From a virus, in IMG/VR virus record IMGVR_UViG_3300021963_000696, positions 1-22,741 of that record: a stretch of 22,741 nt of DNA; one strand, written 5' to 3'. A program made the position numbers and the translations under genes. Below the pieces are notes generated by a model. The model did not search any database. It saw only the letters and a list, made by a program, of their open reading frames with translations, and was not told where the DNA came from. The first letter of the stretch is position 1. Every line of letters starts with the position of its first letter. Of this stretch, positions 1-7,352 are shown piece by piece.

Positions 1-506
1 CCCGTGACAACGTTGGACGAGAAGGCTTAGCACGCCTGGTCGCGGATGTACTCTTGGAATCCCCTATTACAGGCGAGCGCATTCCGCTCAAGTTGTATGA
101 CTACCAATGTCTGGCCGGAGACTTCTCATTTGACCTCTCGAGCGAGCCAACGGTTGCCTCAGCAAAAGTCATCGAGCTCGGATATACGAATGGCGATAAC
201 CGATCGGTGGTTATGAAAATTTGGGCCAAAGACGTTGATGACATTCACACAGTTGCCAAAAAATTGATTGGGCCAACATTCACATTCTCAAGTCATCGTC
301 TCAATTACGCTCGAATTTCAGTCCGCACGCACAAGGTCGCAGGAGAGCGAGCACGAAACATCAGCATCGTGATGCGCGACGAGAACAAGTGCAACATCAA
401 AACGAAAAGGGATAAAGACCGTGCACTGTGCGACCGCCTCCTTGCCCGTTGGGGATTGGTGAAAGAAATCGGCAATGAAGAAGCTGACGACACCAGCACT
501 GATTGA
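1..506 (+). CDS. Unrecognised protein, C-terminal part (gene cut by window edge)
   Basis: The reading frame is open from the first complete codon (position 3) to a stop at 504-506, so the true start lies left of the window. A TTG at 54 exists, but coding-like sequence continues upstream of it (RDNVGREGLARLVADVLLES), so I treat this as a partial gene. The visible part is about 168 residues, soluble, with no membrane segment and no motif I recognise. The middle looks like mixed beta strands. The C-terminal third is basic (clustered R and K around the NIKTKRDKDR segment) and ends in an acidic tail (GNEEADDTSTD). The next gene starts inside its last 32 bases, which suggests translational coupling and a shared function. 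No function is proposed. Confidence 0.7.
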   Translation, partial: RDNVGREGLARLVADVLLESPITGERIPLKLYDYQCLAGDFSFDLSSEPTVASAKVIELGYTNGDNRSVVMKIWAKDVDDIHTVAKKLIGPTFTFSSHRLNYARISVRTHKVAGERARNISIVMRDENKCNIKTKRDKDRALCDRLLARWGLVKEIGNEEADDTSTD

Positions 507-1491
507 ATTGACCGAGGTCTTTGAAAAATCTGACTCATCACAGTCAGATCTAGAGGGACTTCGTGTTCAAGGCGTACCTGGCTGGGATTTATGCAAGTTC
601 GCACGGATCACTCCTGCCATAACCAGCCACTGGCTGAACAAAGTCGGCTACGCAGGGACGATGCCTGCCTACCGTGGTGATGAGAAGGTCCAAGTTGAGA
701 TTACGGAACTTGATGATTCAGATTCGTCAAATTTTCAATACCGATGTCCAGAAACATTTCGCATGCGTCGTGTTGCGGCCAGTGCAATTGCTGTCTACGC
801 CGTAAAAGCTGAGATGTACCTTGATTACATCGCGGAGCTATTCGGCATTCACAATGCCGCCCGTTCCGGGGCTAAACAAGCCCCTATATTGGGGTGTCTC
901 TGGAAACTAGGGAGCGCTCGAATTGGTCCATCTCAGGTCCCGATCTGGTTCGTTCGAGAGCTTGGAGTAAAGCTTGACAAAGTAATCACACACTTGAACG
1001 ACGTCTCCGTTAATCCTGGCGGCTTACTCGTTACTTCTGGGTTTGATTTGCCCAAGAATATTCAGTTTCCGAAGAATTTTCGAGTTGTGCGTCTGCAAGA
1101 AGCACTCGTTGAATTCACACGATTTTCACAACTTGATTTCACCTACCTTGAGCGACTCATGAGTCAACCAGTAGGAGCGCTGGCCATCAAAACAGGAAAG
1201 GTGTATTTCAACGAGAGCACATCTACGCTTTCGATCGCCACGATAAAGGAGCCTTGGAAAATCGGAGGAGTAAAACAACCCAAGGCCGTTCAGCGCATGT
1301 ACCAGGCTGCTTGCTCAGATATATGGGAATTAACACACGCGGAGGTACTTGATGCCGCATACAAAGGTGCTCCAGAGAGCGAACGCAAGGGAAAGACCAT
1401 CCATGATTTGTTCAAAAAGAATGACAAATGGAAAACATATTTGCGCCTCACTCGCAGAGGACATATTGCGTTCAATTTAGCCCCCGACTGA
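475..1491 (+). CDS. Unrecognised 338-aa protein
   Basis: ATG at 475 is preceded by a GAAAG ribosome-binding site around 461-465. The gene overlaps the preceding unknown gene by 32 bases in another frame and is followed within 20 bases by an intrinsic terminator, so the two genes probably form the end of one transcription unit. The protein is soluble with no signal peptide or transmembrane helix. I see no P-loop, nuclease motif or tyrosine-recombinase R-HxxR-Y set. The N-terminal 60 residues, with a helical segment ending in SHWLNKVGYAG, could hold a DNA-binding helical domain, but this is weak. The C-terminus is basic (KGKTIHDLFKKNDKWKTYL). Its place just left of the early operon would fit an accessory or lysogenic-conversion gene, but that is inference from position only. 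Confidence 0.8.
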   Translation: MKKLTTPALIELTEVFEKSDSSQSDLEGLRVQGVPGWDLCKFARITPAITSHWLNKVGYAGTMPAYRGDEKVQVEITELDDSDSSNFQYRCPETFRMRRVAASAIAVYAVKAEMYLDYIAELFGIHNAARSGAKQAPILGCLWKLGSARIGPSQVPIWFVRELGVKLDKVITHLNDVSVNPGGLLVTSGFDLPKNIQFPKNFRVVRLQEALVEFTRFSQLDFTYLERLMSQPVGALAIKTGKVYFNESTSTLSIATIKEPWKIGGVKQPKAVQRMYQAACSDIWELTHAEVLDAAYKGAPESERKGKTIHDLFKKNDKWKTYLRLTRRGHIAFNLAPD

Positions 1492-1509
1492 TCACTGCAA
1501 AACCTTCAG

Positions 1510-1537
1510 AAAACCGCCTTCTTGGCGGTTTTTTTTT
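1510..1537 (+). terminator. Intrinsic terminator after the left gene pair
   Basis: A 9-bp perfect stem (AAAACCGCC at 1510-1518 with GGCGGTTTT at 1524-1532), a 5-base loop TTCTT and a run of nine T (1529-1537) lie 19 bases after the stop of the 338-aa gene. This is a canonical rho-independent terminator. It separates the left gene pair from the replication operon. Confidence 0.9.
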
Positions 1538-1581
1538 GGACTTTGACAACCTAAACACACCTGAAACAGCCAGAAAACTCA

Positions 1582-1625
1582 GCCCCCATATTCGCCCCCA
1601 TATTTCGGGGGTGGCCGCCCCCATA
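1582..1625. repeat. Three GCCCCCATA repeats in the gap before the early operon
   Basis: GCCCCCATAT occurs at 1582-1591 and again at 1594-1603, exactly 12 bases apart. A third copy, GCCCCCATA, is at 1617-1625. Between the second and third copies lies CGGGGG (1606-1611), which can pair with the C runs to form a hairpin. The repeats sit in the 189-base non-coding gap between the terminator and the small HTH gene. Read on the minus strand they are TATGGGGGC. They could be recombinase arm sites, binding sites for the adjacent HTH protein, or an operator. No clear sigma-70 promoter was found: TTGACA at 1543-1548 has no good -10 partner. Confidence 0.55.
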
Positions 1626-1680
1626 AGCCCAAGAGGACAGTCCAACTCACGAACTCGCAATTACCTGAAAGGAGCGAAAA

Positions 1681-1893
1681 GTGAGCGTAAAACACCTCAA
1701 TCAACGCCAATTGGCGGAACGTTGGGACATCAGCTTGAGGACCTTGGAGCGCTGGCGCTGTGAGGGTATTGGTCCCCTTTATCTCAAGCTTCAAGGCCGC
1801 GTTTTGTATCGAGTCGAAGACGTCGACAAGTACGAAACCCGATGCCTGCATGCCAGCACTTCGGCACGCGCAGCAGTTGGAGGTGTGGCATGA
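1681..1893 (+). CDS. Small HTH DNA-binding protein (AlpA/MerR-like)
   Basis: A 70-aa protein starting at GTG 1681, chosen because AAAGGAG lies at 1668-1674, 6 bases upstream. Residues 5-50 (LNQRQLAERWDISLRTLERWRCEG, then GPLYLKLQGRVLYRVEDVDKYE) match the pattern of the winged-helix HTH_17/AlpA/excisionase family: a tri-helical HTH followed by a wing ending in 'RYR..DV..Y'. Such proteins bind DNA as excision factors or as activators of phage and plasmid operons. It is the first gene of the early operon and its stop overlaps the start of the next gene (ATGA at 1890-1893). The adjacent GCCCCCATA repeats are candidate targets. Whether it is an excisionase or a transcriptional regulator cannot be told from the sequence. 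Confidence 0.85.
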   Translation: MSVKHLNQRQLAERWDISLRTLERWRCEGIGPLYLKLQGRVLYRVEDVDKYETRCLHASTSARAAVGGVA

Positions 1894-2363
1894 CTGCACC
1901 TCTTACACACGCCGAAATCAGCGGCACGCCAATCTCCACCTTGGCAAATCTTTCAGCCCAAGAGCTGTTGGTACTCAAGGCATCACTGTCTCGTGACTAT
2001 GTCACCGCCAAGTCTGCACTTGAACACCTGGATCGGGCGCTGAATCAAAAGTACAGCGAACGCGCCAAAAGCCTTCGCATGCAAGAAGGCAAAGACACAG
2101 GGGTTGTCCATTTCACCGATGGCGATGTCCGTGTGAGCTTTGACCTTCCTAAACGCGTCGATTGGGATCAGGAGATTTTGTCAACCCTGTACACGACGTT
2201 CGTGTCGACGGGACAAGACCCTGCCAAGTACATCGACTGCGCATATCGCGTGAGCGAATCCAAATTCAAAGAGTGGGACACGGAAATCCGCCAGCTCTTT
2301 GAGCCCGCTCGAACCGTCAAAGGTGGCAAGCCATCTCTATCCCTTGAACAAATCACGGAGTAA
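1890..2363 (+). CDS. Conserved-type phage protein of unknown function, 157 aa
   Basis: Start ATG 1890 overlaps the upstream stop as ATGA and is preceded by GGAGG (1879-1883). A longer reading frame from 1842 would bury that site. The N-terminal half is helical (residues about 17-57, LSAQELLVLKASLSRDY... to RALNQKYSERAKSL). A beta-like stretch follows (TGVVHFTDGDVRVSFDLPKRVDWD), and then a helical segment ending in a Ser/Leu-rich tail. There is no catalytic motif. Small acidic or helical proteins of this size commonly precede the RecA-like ATPase in phage replication operons, so a role with the recombination proteins is possible, but I do not assign one. Confidence 0.8.
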   Translation: MTAPLTHAEISGTPISTLANLSAQELLVLKASLSRDYVTAKSALEHLDRALNQKYSERAKSLRMQEGKDTGVVHFTDGDVRVSFDLPKRVDWDQEILSTLYTTFVSTGQDPAKYIDCAYRVSESKFKEWDTEIRQLFEPARTVKGGKPSLSLEQITE

Positions 2364-2367
2364 AGCC

Positions 2368-2652
2368 ATGTTCAAAAACCTTCTCCCCTCCTTGCGCAAG
2401 AAGTCCTTCGTTATGGAGGATTTGCCTGAAACCATCTCTGTTCCTAGCTACGGCAATAAGCCAGAAGTCCCAGCGCTGAGCATTGAAATCGCGACAGTGG
2501 ATGACATTGCATTCGCCATTCGCGAACTGGATCAAAAGTCCACTGCCATCTATACGCAGATCAGCTCCTTGCGTCGCTTGCATGATCTTGCGCGCCGTCG
2601 CGGTGCCGTTGGTACGGACAAAGTCGCCGACATCTTTGAAGGCGAGGTCTGA
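2368..2652 (+). CDS. Small phage protein of unknown function, 94 aa
   Basis: ATG 2368 follows CGGAG (2356-2360) at good spacing, 4 bases after the previous stop. An in-frame start at 2299 would overlap the upstream gene by 65 bases and lacks a comparable site. The protein begins with a basic helix (MFKNLLPSLRKKSF), then a proline-rich linker, then about 55 residues predicted as a long helix pair or coiled coil (VDDIAFAIRELDQKSTAIYT onward, LRRLHDLARRRGAV). This architecture suggests a small oligomeric or partner-binding protein. It lies one base before the RecA-like ATPase start and is probably co-translated with it. Confidence 0.78.
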   Translation: MFKNLLPSLRKKSFVMEDLPETISVPSYGNKPEVPALSIEIATVDDIAFAIRELDQKSTAIYTQISSLRRLHDLARRRGAVGTDKVADIFEGEV

Positions 2653-2653
2653 C

Positions 2654-3481
2654 ATGAAGTTGCAGTTCATCACAGCTGAGCAGCGCATGGCAGAAAAACG
2701 CGGCTCCAAAGGCGTCATCTTGGGTCCATCTGGCGTAGGGAAAACCTCGCTGCTGCACACCACAGATCCAGAGAAAACCTTATTCATTGACTTGGAGGCA
2801 GGTGATCTGTCTGTCATGGGATGGAGTGGCGCAAGCGTCCGCCCCAGAACTTGGCAAGAGTGCCGCGACCTCGCTTGTTTTATTGGAGGCCCCAATCCCG
2901 CTTTGCGAGATGACCAGCCCTATAGCCAGGCTCATTACGACAGCGTATGTGCAGCGCTTGGTGATCCAGCAGTCCTGGACAAGTACTCGCTGATCTTTGT
3001 CGACAGCATCACGGTAGCCGGACGTCTGTGCCTCCAGTGGGCCAAGGGTCAACCGCAGTCCTACTCGGAGAAAACAGGCAAAGCAGACACACGAGCTGCG
3101 TATGGGCTCCACGGAAGCGAGCTGATTGGATGGCTCACACAGCTGCAGCACGTGCGCAACAAAGACATCTGGATGGTTGGGATCTTGGATGAAAAGCTTG
3201 ATGACTTCAATCGCAAGGTGTTCTCACCGCAAATTGAAGGCTCCAAGGCTTCCCTTGAGCTACCCGGAATCGTTGACCAAGTTGTCTCAATGGTTGTCCT
3301 CAAAAACGAAGAAGGCAATCCGTACCGCGCATTTGTGTGCCAGCACATCAACCCATGGGGCTACCCATCAAAAGACCGCTCTGGGCGACTTGACGTCATC
3401 GAAGAGCCAAACCTCGGGCGCTTGATCTCAAAGATCACCAGCCCCCGTCAACAACAAATCGATAAAGGGAATTCCAAATGA
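2654..3481 (+). CDS. RecA-like P-loop ATPase (AAA_24 / Sak4-type recombination protein)
   Basis: The 275-aa protein has a Walker A motif GPSGVGKTS at residues 24-32 and a Walker B-like hydrophobic strand with acidic end, YSLIFVDS, near residues 105-112. The short N-terminus before the P-loop, the FIDLEAG strand after it and the overall length are typical of phage AAA_24 ATPases. Some of these (Sak4) are known single-strand annealing or RecA-like recombinases that work with a phage SSB. Start ATG 2654 is one base after the previous stop, and the next start overlaps its stop (ATGA, 3478-3481). The following gene encodes a probable ssDNA-binding protein, which supports the recombination role. 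The longer frame from 2483 only runs over the upstream gene. Confidence 0.88.
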   Translation: MKLQFITAEQRMAEKRGSKGVILGPSGVGKTSLLHTTDPEKTLFIDLEAGDLSVMGWSGASVRPRTWQECRDLACFIGGPNPALRDDQPYSQAHYDSVCAALGDPAVLDKYSLIFVDSITVAGRLCLQWAKGQPQSYSEKTGKADTRAAYGLHGSELIGWLTQLQHVRNKDIWMVGILDEKLDDFNRKVFSPQIEGSKASLELPGIVDQVVSMVVLKNEEGNPYRAFVCQHINPWGYPSKDRSGRLDVIEEPNLGRLISKITSPRQQQIDKGNSK

Positions 3482-4095
3482 ACAGCTACTCACCTAATGC
3501 CGCTTGGTCGGATTTCAACGACGCAGAAGATCAACGCGAATTCGCACTGATTCCACACAAATCAATCGTCAAAGTTATCGCCAGCATTCGTCCCGGTGGT
3601 TATGACGATGCCAACCACGGTTGGGTTGGTGGATATGCAACGCGCTCGGACAAGACTGGTGCCATCTACCTCAACGTCAAATACACAATCATCGAAGGTC
3701 AGTACGCCAAGCGAGTGATCTTTGGACTGATTGGATTGCACAGCTCAAAGGGGCCGGAATGGGCAAACATTGGTCGTAGCTTCCTACGGGCAATGCTCAA
3801 TTCCGCTCGCGGCATACACCCGGCAGACAACTCACAGCAGGCACAAAACGCACGGCGTATTCGTGGATTCGGCGATCTGGATGGCCTGACATTCGCCGCT
3901 AAGGTGGAGATCGAAAAGGACCAAAACAACGAAGAGCGCAACGTGATCAAGGCGGTAATCCAACCCGATCACAAAGAGTACGCAAGTGTGATGGGTGGCA
4001 CTCCAACCGCTCAAGCGCCTGTCCCTCAATCTTCTCCGACTCAAGCTGTTCAGCCTAGCTCGAATGGCTTTTCGATGCCCGCCTGGGCCAAGTAA
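3478..4095 (+). CDS. Probable phage ssDNA-binding protein (DUF669-like)
   Basis: 205 aa, start overlapping the ATPase stop by 4 bases. The N-terminal ~170 residues look like a beta-rich OB-type domain (PHKSIVKVIASIRPGG..., AIYLNVKYTIIEGQYAKRVIFGLIGL, TFAAKVEIEKD). The last ~35 residues are a Pro/Gln/Ser-rich linker (TAQAPVPQSSPTQAVQPSS) ending in FSMPAWAK. A folded nucleic-acid-binding domain followed by a disordered tail with a conserved tip is the standard plan of SSBs, although the tip here is not the acidic DDIPF type. Proteins of this size next to Sak4-type ATPases are usually DUF669-like SSB analogues. The assignment is by architecture and neighbourhood, since I cannot run a profile search. 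Confidence 0.7.
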   Translation: MNSYSPNAAWSDFNDAEDQREFALIPHKSIVKVIASIRPGGYDDANHGWVGGYATRSDKTGAIYLNVKYTIIEGQYAKRVIFGLIGLHSSKGPEWANIGRSFLRAMLNSARGIHPADNSQQAQNARRIRGFGDLDGLTFAAKVEIEKDQNNEERNVIKAVIQPDHKEYASVMGGTPTAQAPVPQSSPTQAVQPSSNGFSMPAWAK

Positions 4096-4104
4096 GGGGG
4101 CATC

Positions 4105-5787
4105 ATGATTCTTCGCCCCCGTCAGAGAGACTTTGTCTCTCGGTGTGTCAGTGCCCTCAAGGCACACGGGAACACGCTTGGCGTCGCCCCCACGGGGGCG
4201 GGAAAAACAATCTGCCTCTCAGGAACAGCAGGTGAGCTACTGTCTATGCCTGATGCAAAGGCATGCGTCATAGCTCATCGTGACGTTCTGACCAGCCAGA
4301 ACCGTGACAAGTTCTCCAAAGTGAATCCGCGAATCAAGACCTCGGTCTTTGACTCACGGGAGAAGTCTTGGGATGGCCAGGTCACGTTTGGCATGGTTCA
4401 GACGTTGGCTCGAAATGTCTCTGACATCCCACGACTTGATTTGCTGGTAATTGATGAGGCGCATCACTGTGCGGCACCGACATACCGCGCGGTCATTGAT
4501 CAGGTGCGGGATAAAAACCCGAACGCATTGATCTTTGGCGTTACGGCTACTCCGAACCGGGGTGATGGCAAAGGCCTTCGAGAAGTTTTCACAAACGTGG
4601 CTGATCAGATCAGACTTGGGGAACTAATTCGTTCAGGTCATCTGGTCACTCCCCGTACCTTTGTGATCGACGTCGGCACGCAATCTGCGCTAGACGGAGT
4701 CAGGAAACTTGCTTCGGACTACGACATGGAGCAAGTCGCCTCCATCATGAACACGTCCCCAGTGAACGAGTCTGTCGTAAAGCACTGGAAAGAGAAAGCA
4801 GCAGGAAGAAAAACCATCGCATTCGCTGCAACCGTTGAACATGCGCGTGCAGTTTGCACTGCCTTTTTAAAAGGTGGGGTGAATGCAGACGTGATTTACG
4901 GCGAAATGAGCGCAACAGAACGCTCTGTCGTACTTGATCGTTTCGAGCATGGTCAAACCGAAGTACTGGTGAATGTGGCGATCCTGACTGAAGGGTACGA
5001 CTTCACCCCAACAGCCTGTGTCGTGTTGCTGAGACCAAGCTCATACAAGTCAACTCTGATCCAAATGATTGGGCGTGGACTTCGTGTTGTTGATCCGAAT
5101 GAGCATCCTGGCCTCGTCAAATCCGACTGCATCGTTCTTGACTTTGGCACTGCGTCTCTCAAACACGGAAGTCTTGAGCAAGAAGTAGATCTAAATGGAT
5201 ATGACGCCCAGGGAGATGCGCCACAGAAGACTTGCCCTGAGTGTGATGCCGAGATTCCACTTGGTTGTCACGAGTGTCCGATCTGCGGGCATGAATTCTC
5301 GAGTACCGAAAAAGACATCGGATCGGGACTAAGTGACTTCGTGATGACTGAGATTGATCTTCTCAAGAGATCGAATTTCTCGTGGTGCGATCTCTTCGGC
5401 GATGACTGCGCCTTGCTTGCGACAGGCTTTATTGCTTGGGCAGGAGTCTTCTTCCTAAGCGGGCGCTGGTACGCAGTGGGTGGGGTTGAAAAAGGCGGCT
5501 CACGCTTGCTGGGTGTTGGTGAGCGAAGTATTTGTCTGGCTCAGGCAAATGACTGGCTCAACAACAACGAAAGCGATGACGCCGCCCACAAGACCAAACG
5601 CTGGCTCAACGAACCGCCAACAACCGGGCAACTCAAGTACCTCCCAGTGGAGTTCCGAGCTGATTACGGTTTGACTCGATATCAAGCCTCTGCCTTGCTG
5701 ACTTTCATGTTCAACAAGTCTGCCATTCGTCGTCTAGTCAATGCAGCCAATGACTCTCAAATGAACCCACAACTGGAGGCTGCGTGA
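4105..5787 (+). CDS. SF2 DEAH-box DNA helicase with C-terminal zinc ribbon
   Basis: 560 aa from ATG 4105, preceded by AAGGGGG (4094-4100). The helicase core shows motif I APTGAGKT at residues 28-35, motif II DEAH at 117-120, motif III-like VTATP at 146-150, and motif VI QMIGRGLR at 320-327. The second RecA domain includes TEGYDF at 295-300. This is the UvrB/RecG/SSL2-like branch of superfamily 2, which unwinds or remodels phage DNA in the cytoplasm. After the core lies a cysteine cluster C377/C380 and C391/C394 (with C388), a probable zinc ribbon. A ~165-residue C-terminal extension follows that I do not recognise; it contains a beta-rich patch (GFIAWAGVFFLSGRWYAVGG). It sits between the SSB and nuclease genes, and GTG of the next gene overlaps its stop. 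Confidence 0.92.
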   Translation: MILRPRQRDFVSRCVSALKAHGNTLGVAPTGAGKTICLSGTAGELLSMPDAKACVIAHRDVLTSQNRDKFSKVNPRIKTSVFDSREKSWDGQVTFGMVQTLARNVSDIPRLDLLVIDEAHHCAAPTYRAVIDQVRDKNPNALIFGVTATPNRGDGKGLREVFTNVADQIRLGELIRSGHLVTPRTFVIDVGTQSALDGVRKLASDYDMEQVASIMNTSPVNESVVKHWKEKAAGRKTIAFAATVEHARAVCTAFLKGGVNADVIYGEMSATERSVVLDRFEHGQTEVLVNVAILTEGYDFTPTACVVLLRPSSYKSTLIQMIGRGLRVVDPNEHPGLVKSDCIVLDFGTASLKHGSLEQEVDLNGYDAQGDAPQKTCPECDAEIPLGCHECPICGHEFSSTEKDIGSGLSDFVMTEIDLLKRSNFSWCDLFGDDCALLATGFIAWAGVFFLSGRWYAVGGVEKGGSRLLGVGERSICLAQANDWLNNNESDDAAHKTKRWLNEPPTTGQLKYLPVEFRADYGLTRYQASALLTFMFNKSAIRRLVNAANDSQMNPQLEAA

Positions 5788-6197
5788 AATGTCATATCTG
5801 CTCCAGACAAGCAAAAGGTTACGGCTACTTCAATCCGAAGCTCAAACGATCCGACCCGATGCGGTACAGCCATCGTTGGGTGTTTTGCAGTCGTCGGTGC
5901 CAAGAGGCCTTTTCAAAAGCCATGAAAAAACTCACCGACTTCACGGAGGCCGGTGTGATTGATCCATCTGAAATGGAAACCGAGTCCATGCACTCAGCGC
6001 TCCTCCCATTGGGGGAATTCGTGAGTTCCATTGGGATGGAGCGACCTTTCTCTCAATACAGCAAAGCTGAAGTTCTTCGCCTGATTGAGGTTGTCATCGA
6101 TGCCTATCAAGCCTCGATGCTCGCCAAACACGAGGAACAAGCTGAACGCGAACGCATTTATTTCGAGCGTCTTGCCGAGCGCCAATCTCGTCAATGA
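5784..6197 (+). CDS. Small zinc-finger protein (DUF6511-like)
   Basis: 137 aa starting with GTG 5784, which overlaps the helicase stop as GTGA. GGAGG at 5774-5778 supports this start. Residues 3-6 (CHIC) and C35/C39 (FCSRRC) form a C-x2-C...C-x3-C zinc-binding module with the Gly/aromatic stretch KGYGYFNPKL between. The rest is helical, ending in a charged Glu/Arg-rich coil (EEQAERERIYFERLAERQSR). The N-terminal pattern resembles the phage family DUF6511, from memory and not confirmed. The function of that family is unknown; a nucleic-acid-binding accessory factor for the replication and recombination complex is a reasonable guess from context. Confidence 0.78.
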   Translation: MKCHICSRQAKGYGYFNPKLKRSDPMRYSHRWVFCSRRCQEAFSKAMKKLTDFTEAGVIDPSEMETESMHSALLPLGEFVSSIGMERPFSQYSKAEVLRLIEVVIDAYQASMLAKHEEQAERERIYFERLAERQSRQ

Positions 6198-6225
6198 CAC
6201 CTACAAGTCACAGGAACAAGAACAA

Positions 6226-7008
6226 ATGATTGACCTAAACCACCAACCAAAATTTCATGAACGAGTTAGCGCACTACTTGATGCGTCAATTCAGCGTGAG
6301 CGAGGCAAACAGCCCAAGCGCTCCTATCTCGGCGCATCTCGTCTTGGGGTTTCCTGCGAGAGAGCACTTCAATTCGAGTTCACTAACACGCCGAAGGATG
6401 AGGATGGAGATTTTCCTGGCCGGATCTTGCGCGTCTTTGATGTTGGGCACGCCCTTGAGGACCTTGTCATTAATTGGCTGAGAGCAGCTGGATTTGATCT
6501 GTACACCCGCAAGCAAGATGGTCACCAATTTGGATTCTCTGTCGCGGGCGGAAAGATCAAAGGCCACGTGGACGGCATTCTTGCTGGAGCCCCCACTGAG
6601 CTCGAGCTGGCATTTCCCATGCTTTGGGAGTGCAAGACGATGAACGACAAAAACTGGAAGGAAACCGCCAAGAAGGGGGTTGAGGCATCCAAGCCTGTTT
6701 ATGCCGCGCAAATGGCTGTCTACCAAGCCTATATGGAGCCAAGCGTGCCTGGCATCTCCTCCAATCCAGCTTTGTTCACTGCGGTCAACAAGGACACCCA
6801 AGAGGTCTGGTGTGAGCTTGTTCCTTTCAATGCAGCCTTGGCCCAACGTATGTCTGATCGGGCTGTAAAGGTGCTTCAGGCAACAAACGCTGGCGAACTG
6901 CTTCCGCGCATCGCAAGCCAACAGACCTTCTTTGAGTGCCGTTCCTGCTCATGGAGCAATCGTTGCTGGAACGGCCCACAGGAAATCTCGATGGAGGTTT
7001 CCCAATGA
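6226..7008 (+). CDS. PD-(D/E)XK nuclease, RecB/Cas4-like with Fe-S cysteines
   Basis: 260 aa from ATG 6226 (AGGAA at 6212-6216). The nuclease core is visible: GHALE (G74-E78), GHVDG with D116, the WECKT strand with E135-C136-K137, and a helix with Q162...Y166-Q167. These match the RecB-family motifs G-x3-E, D, E-x-K and Q-x3-Y. A cysteine in SCERAL (C44) and a C-terminal C238-x2-C241-x5-C247 set match the spacing of the 4Fe-4S cluster ligands of Cas4/AddB nucleases. It would act as a DNA exonuclease or flap nuclease providing single strands for the ATPase/SSB pair. No CRISPR genes or arrays are present, so it is not a CRISPR adaptation protein here. Its stop overlaps the next ATG. Confidence 0.9.
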   Translation: MIDLNHQPKFHERVSALLDASIQRERGKQPKRSYLGASRLGVSCERALQFEFTNTPKDEDGDFPGRILRVFDVGHALEDLVINWLRAAGFDLYTRKQDGHQFGFSVAGGKIKGHVDGILAGAPTELELAFPMLWECKTMNDKNWKETAKKGVEASKPVYAAQMAVYQAYMEPSVPGISSNPALFTAVNKDTQEVWCELVPFNAALAQRMSDRAVKVLQATNAGELLPRIASQQTFFECRSCSWSNRCWNGPQEISMEVSQ

Positions 7009-7352
7009 AAGGAAATGCAACAAAGCCATCCTCAAACAAGAAGGCATGCACCCTCACTCGTGCCAAGCCGCTGATTCCCGCTTCGTTGGTTGAAAGACTG
7101 CTGATGCGACATGTGGATTTCATCTCGCCTGAGTCGAGATTGATCGTGGCCGTCATTAAGCAAGGATTCATCGACCTCAATGCTCCGTCTGAACATCTTC
7201 GCCGCGAGGCTTGCAAGTTTTTCAAAGACGACCGTCTAGGTCTTTGGTCTGAACGTGTTGGTATCTCTGCGCATTTCGTTCGTGAAATTGCTGTCAAAGG
7301 TGGTTTTTTGCCCATGGAATTCATGGGCCTGAATGGAGGTGCAAATGCTTGA
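7005..7352 (+). CDS. Small basic phage protein of unknown function, 115 aa
   Basis: ATG 7005 overlaps the nuclease stop (ATGA) and has ATGGAGG at 6991-6997. The N-terminus is short and basic (KGNATKPSSNKKA). The rest is helical (PASLVERLLMRHVDFISPES..., RLIVAVIKQGFIDL, EHLRREACKFFKDD, LWSERVGISAHFVREI). The last part could be an HTH-like helix pair (ERVGISAHFVREIA), but the match is weak. It overlaps the primase start by 8 bases, so the two are probably translationally coupled. I do not recognise the family; a primase/helicase accessory role is a guess from position. Confidence 0.75.
   Translation: MKGNATKPSSNKKACTLTRAKPLIPASLVERLLMRHVDFISPESRLIVAVIKQGFIDLNAPSEHLRREACKFFKDDRLGLWSERVGISAHFVREIAVKGGFLPMEFMGLNGGANA

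Noticed and set aside
475-1491. The 338-aa gene as a phage integrase
   Set aside because: Size and position would fit, but no R...H-x-x-R...Y tyrosine recombinase motif and no serine recombinase motif is visible.
1543-1571. Sigma-70 promoter using TTGACA at 1543-1548
   Set aside because: No acceptable -10 hexamer occurs at 16-18 bases spacing.
2353-2895. Long open frame on the minus strand
   Set aside because: It lies opposite the 94-aa protein and ATPase genes, has no supporting ribosome site or recognisable domain, and the plus-strand genes explain the region.
6226-7008. Cas4-like nuclease as sign of a CRISPR-Cas adaptation module
   Set aside because: No cas1, cas2, effector genes or repeat-spacer array are present; the phage replication context explains the gene.
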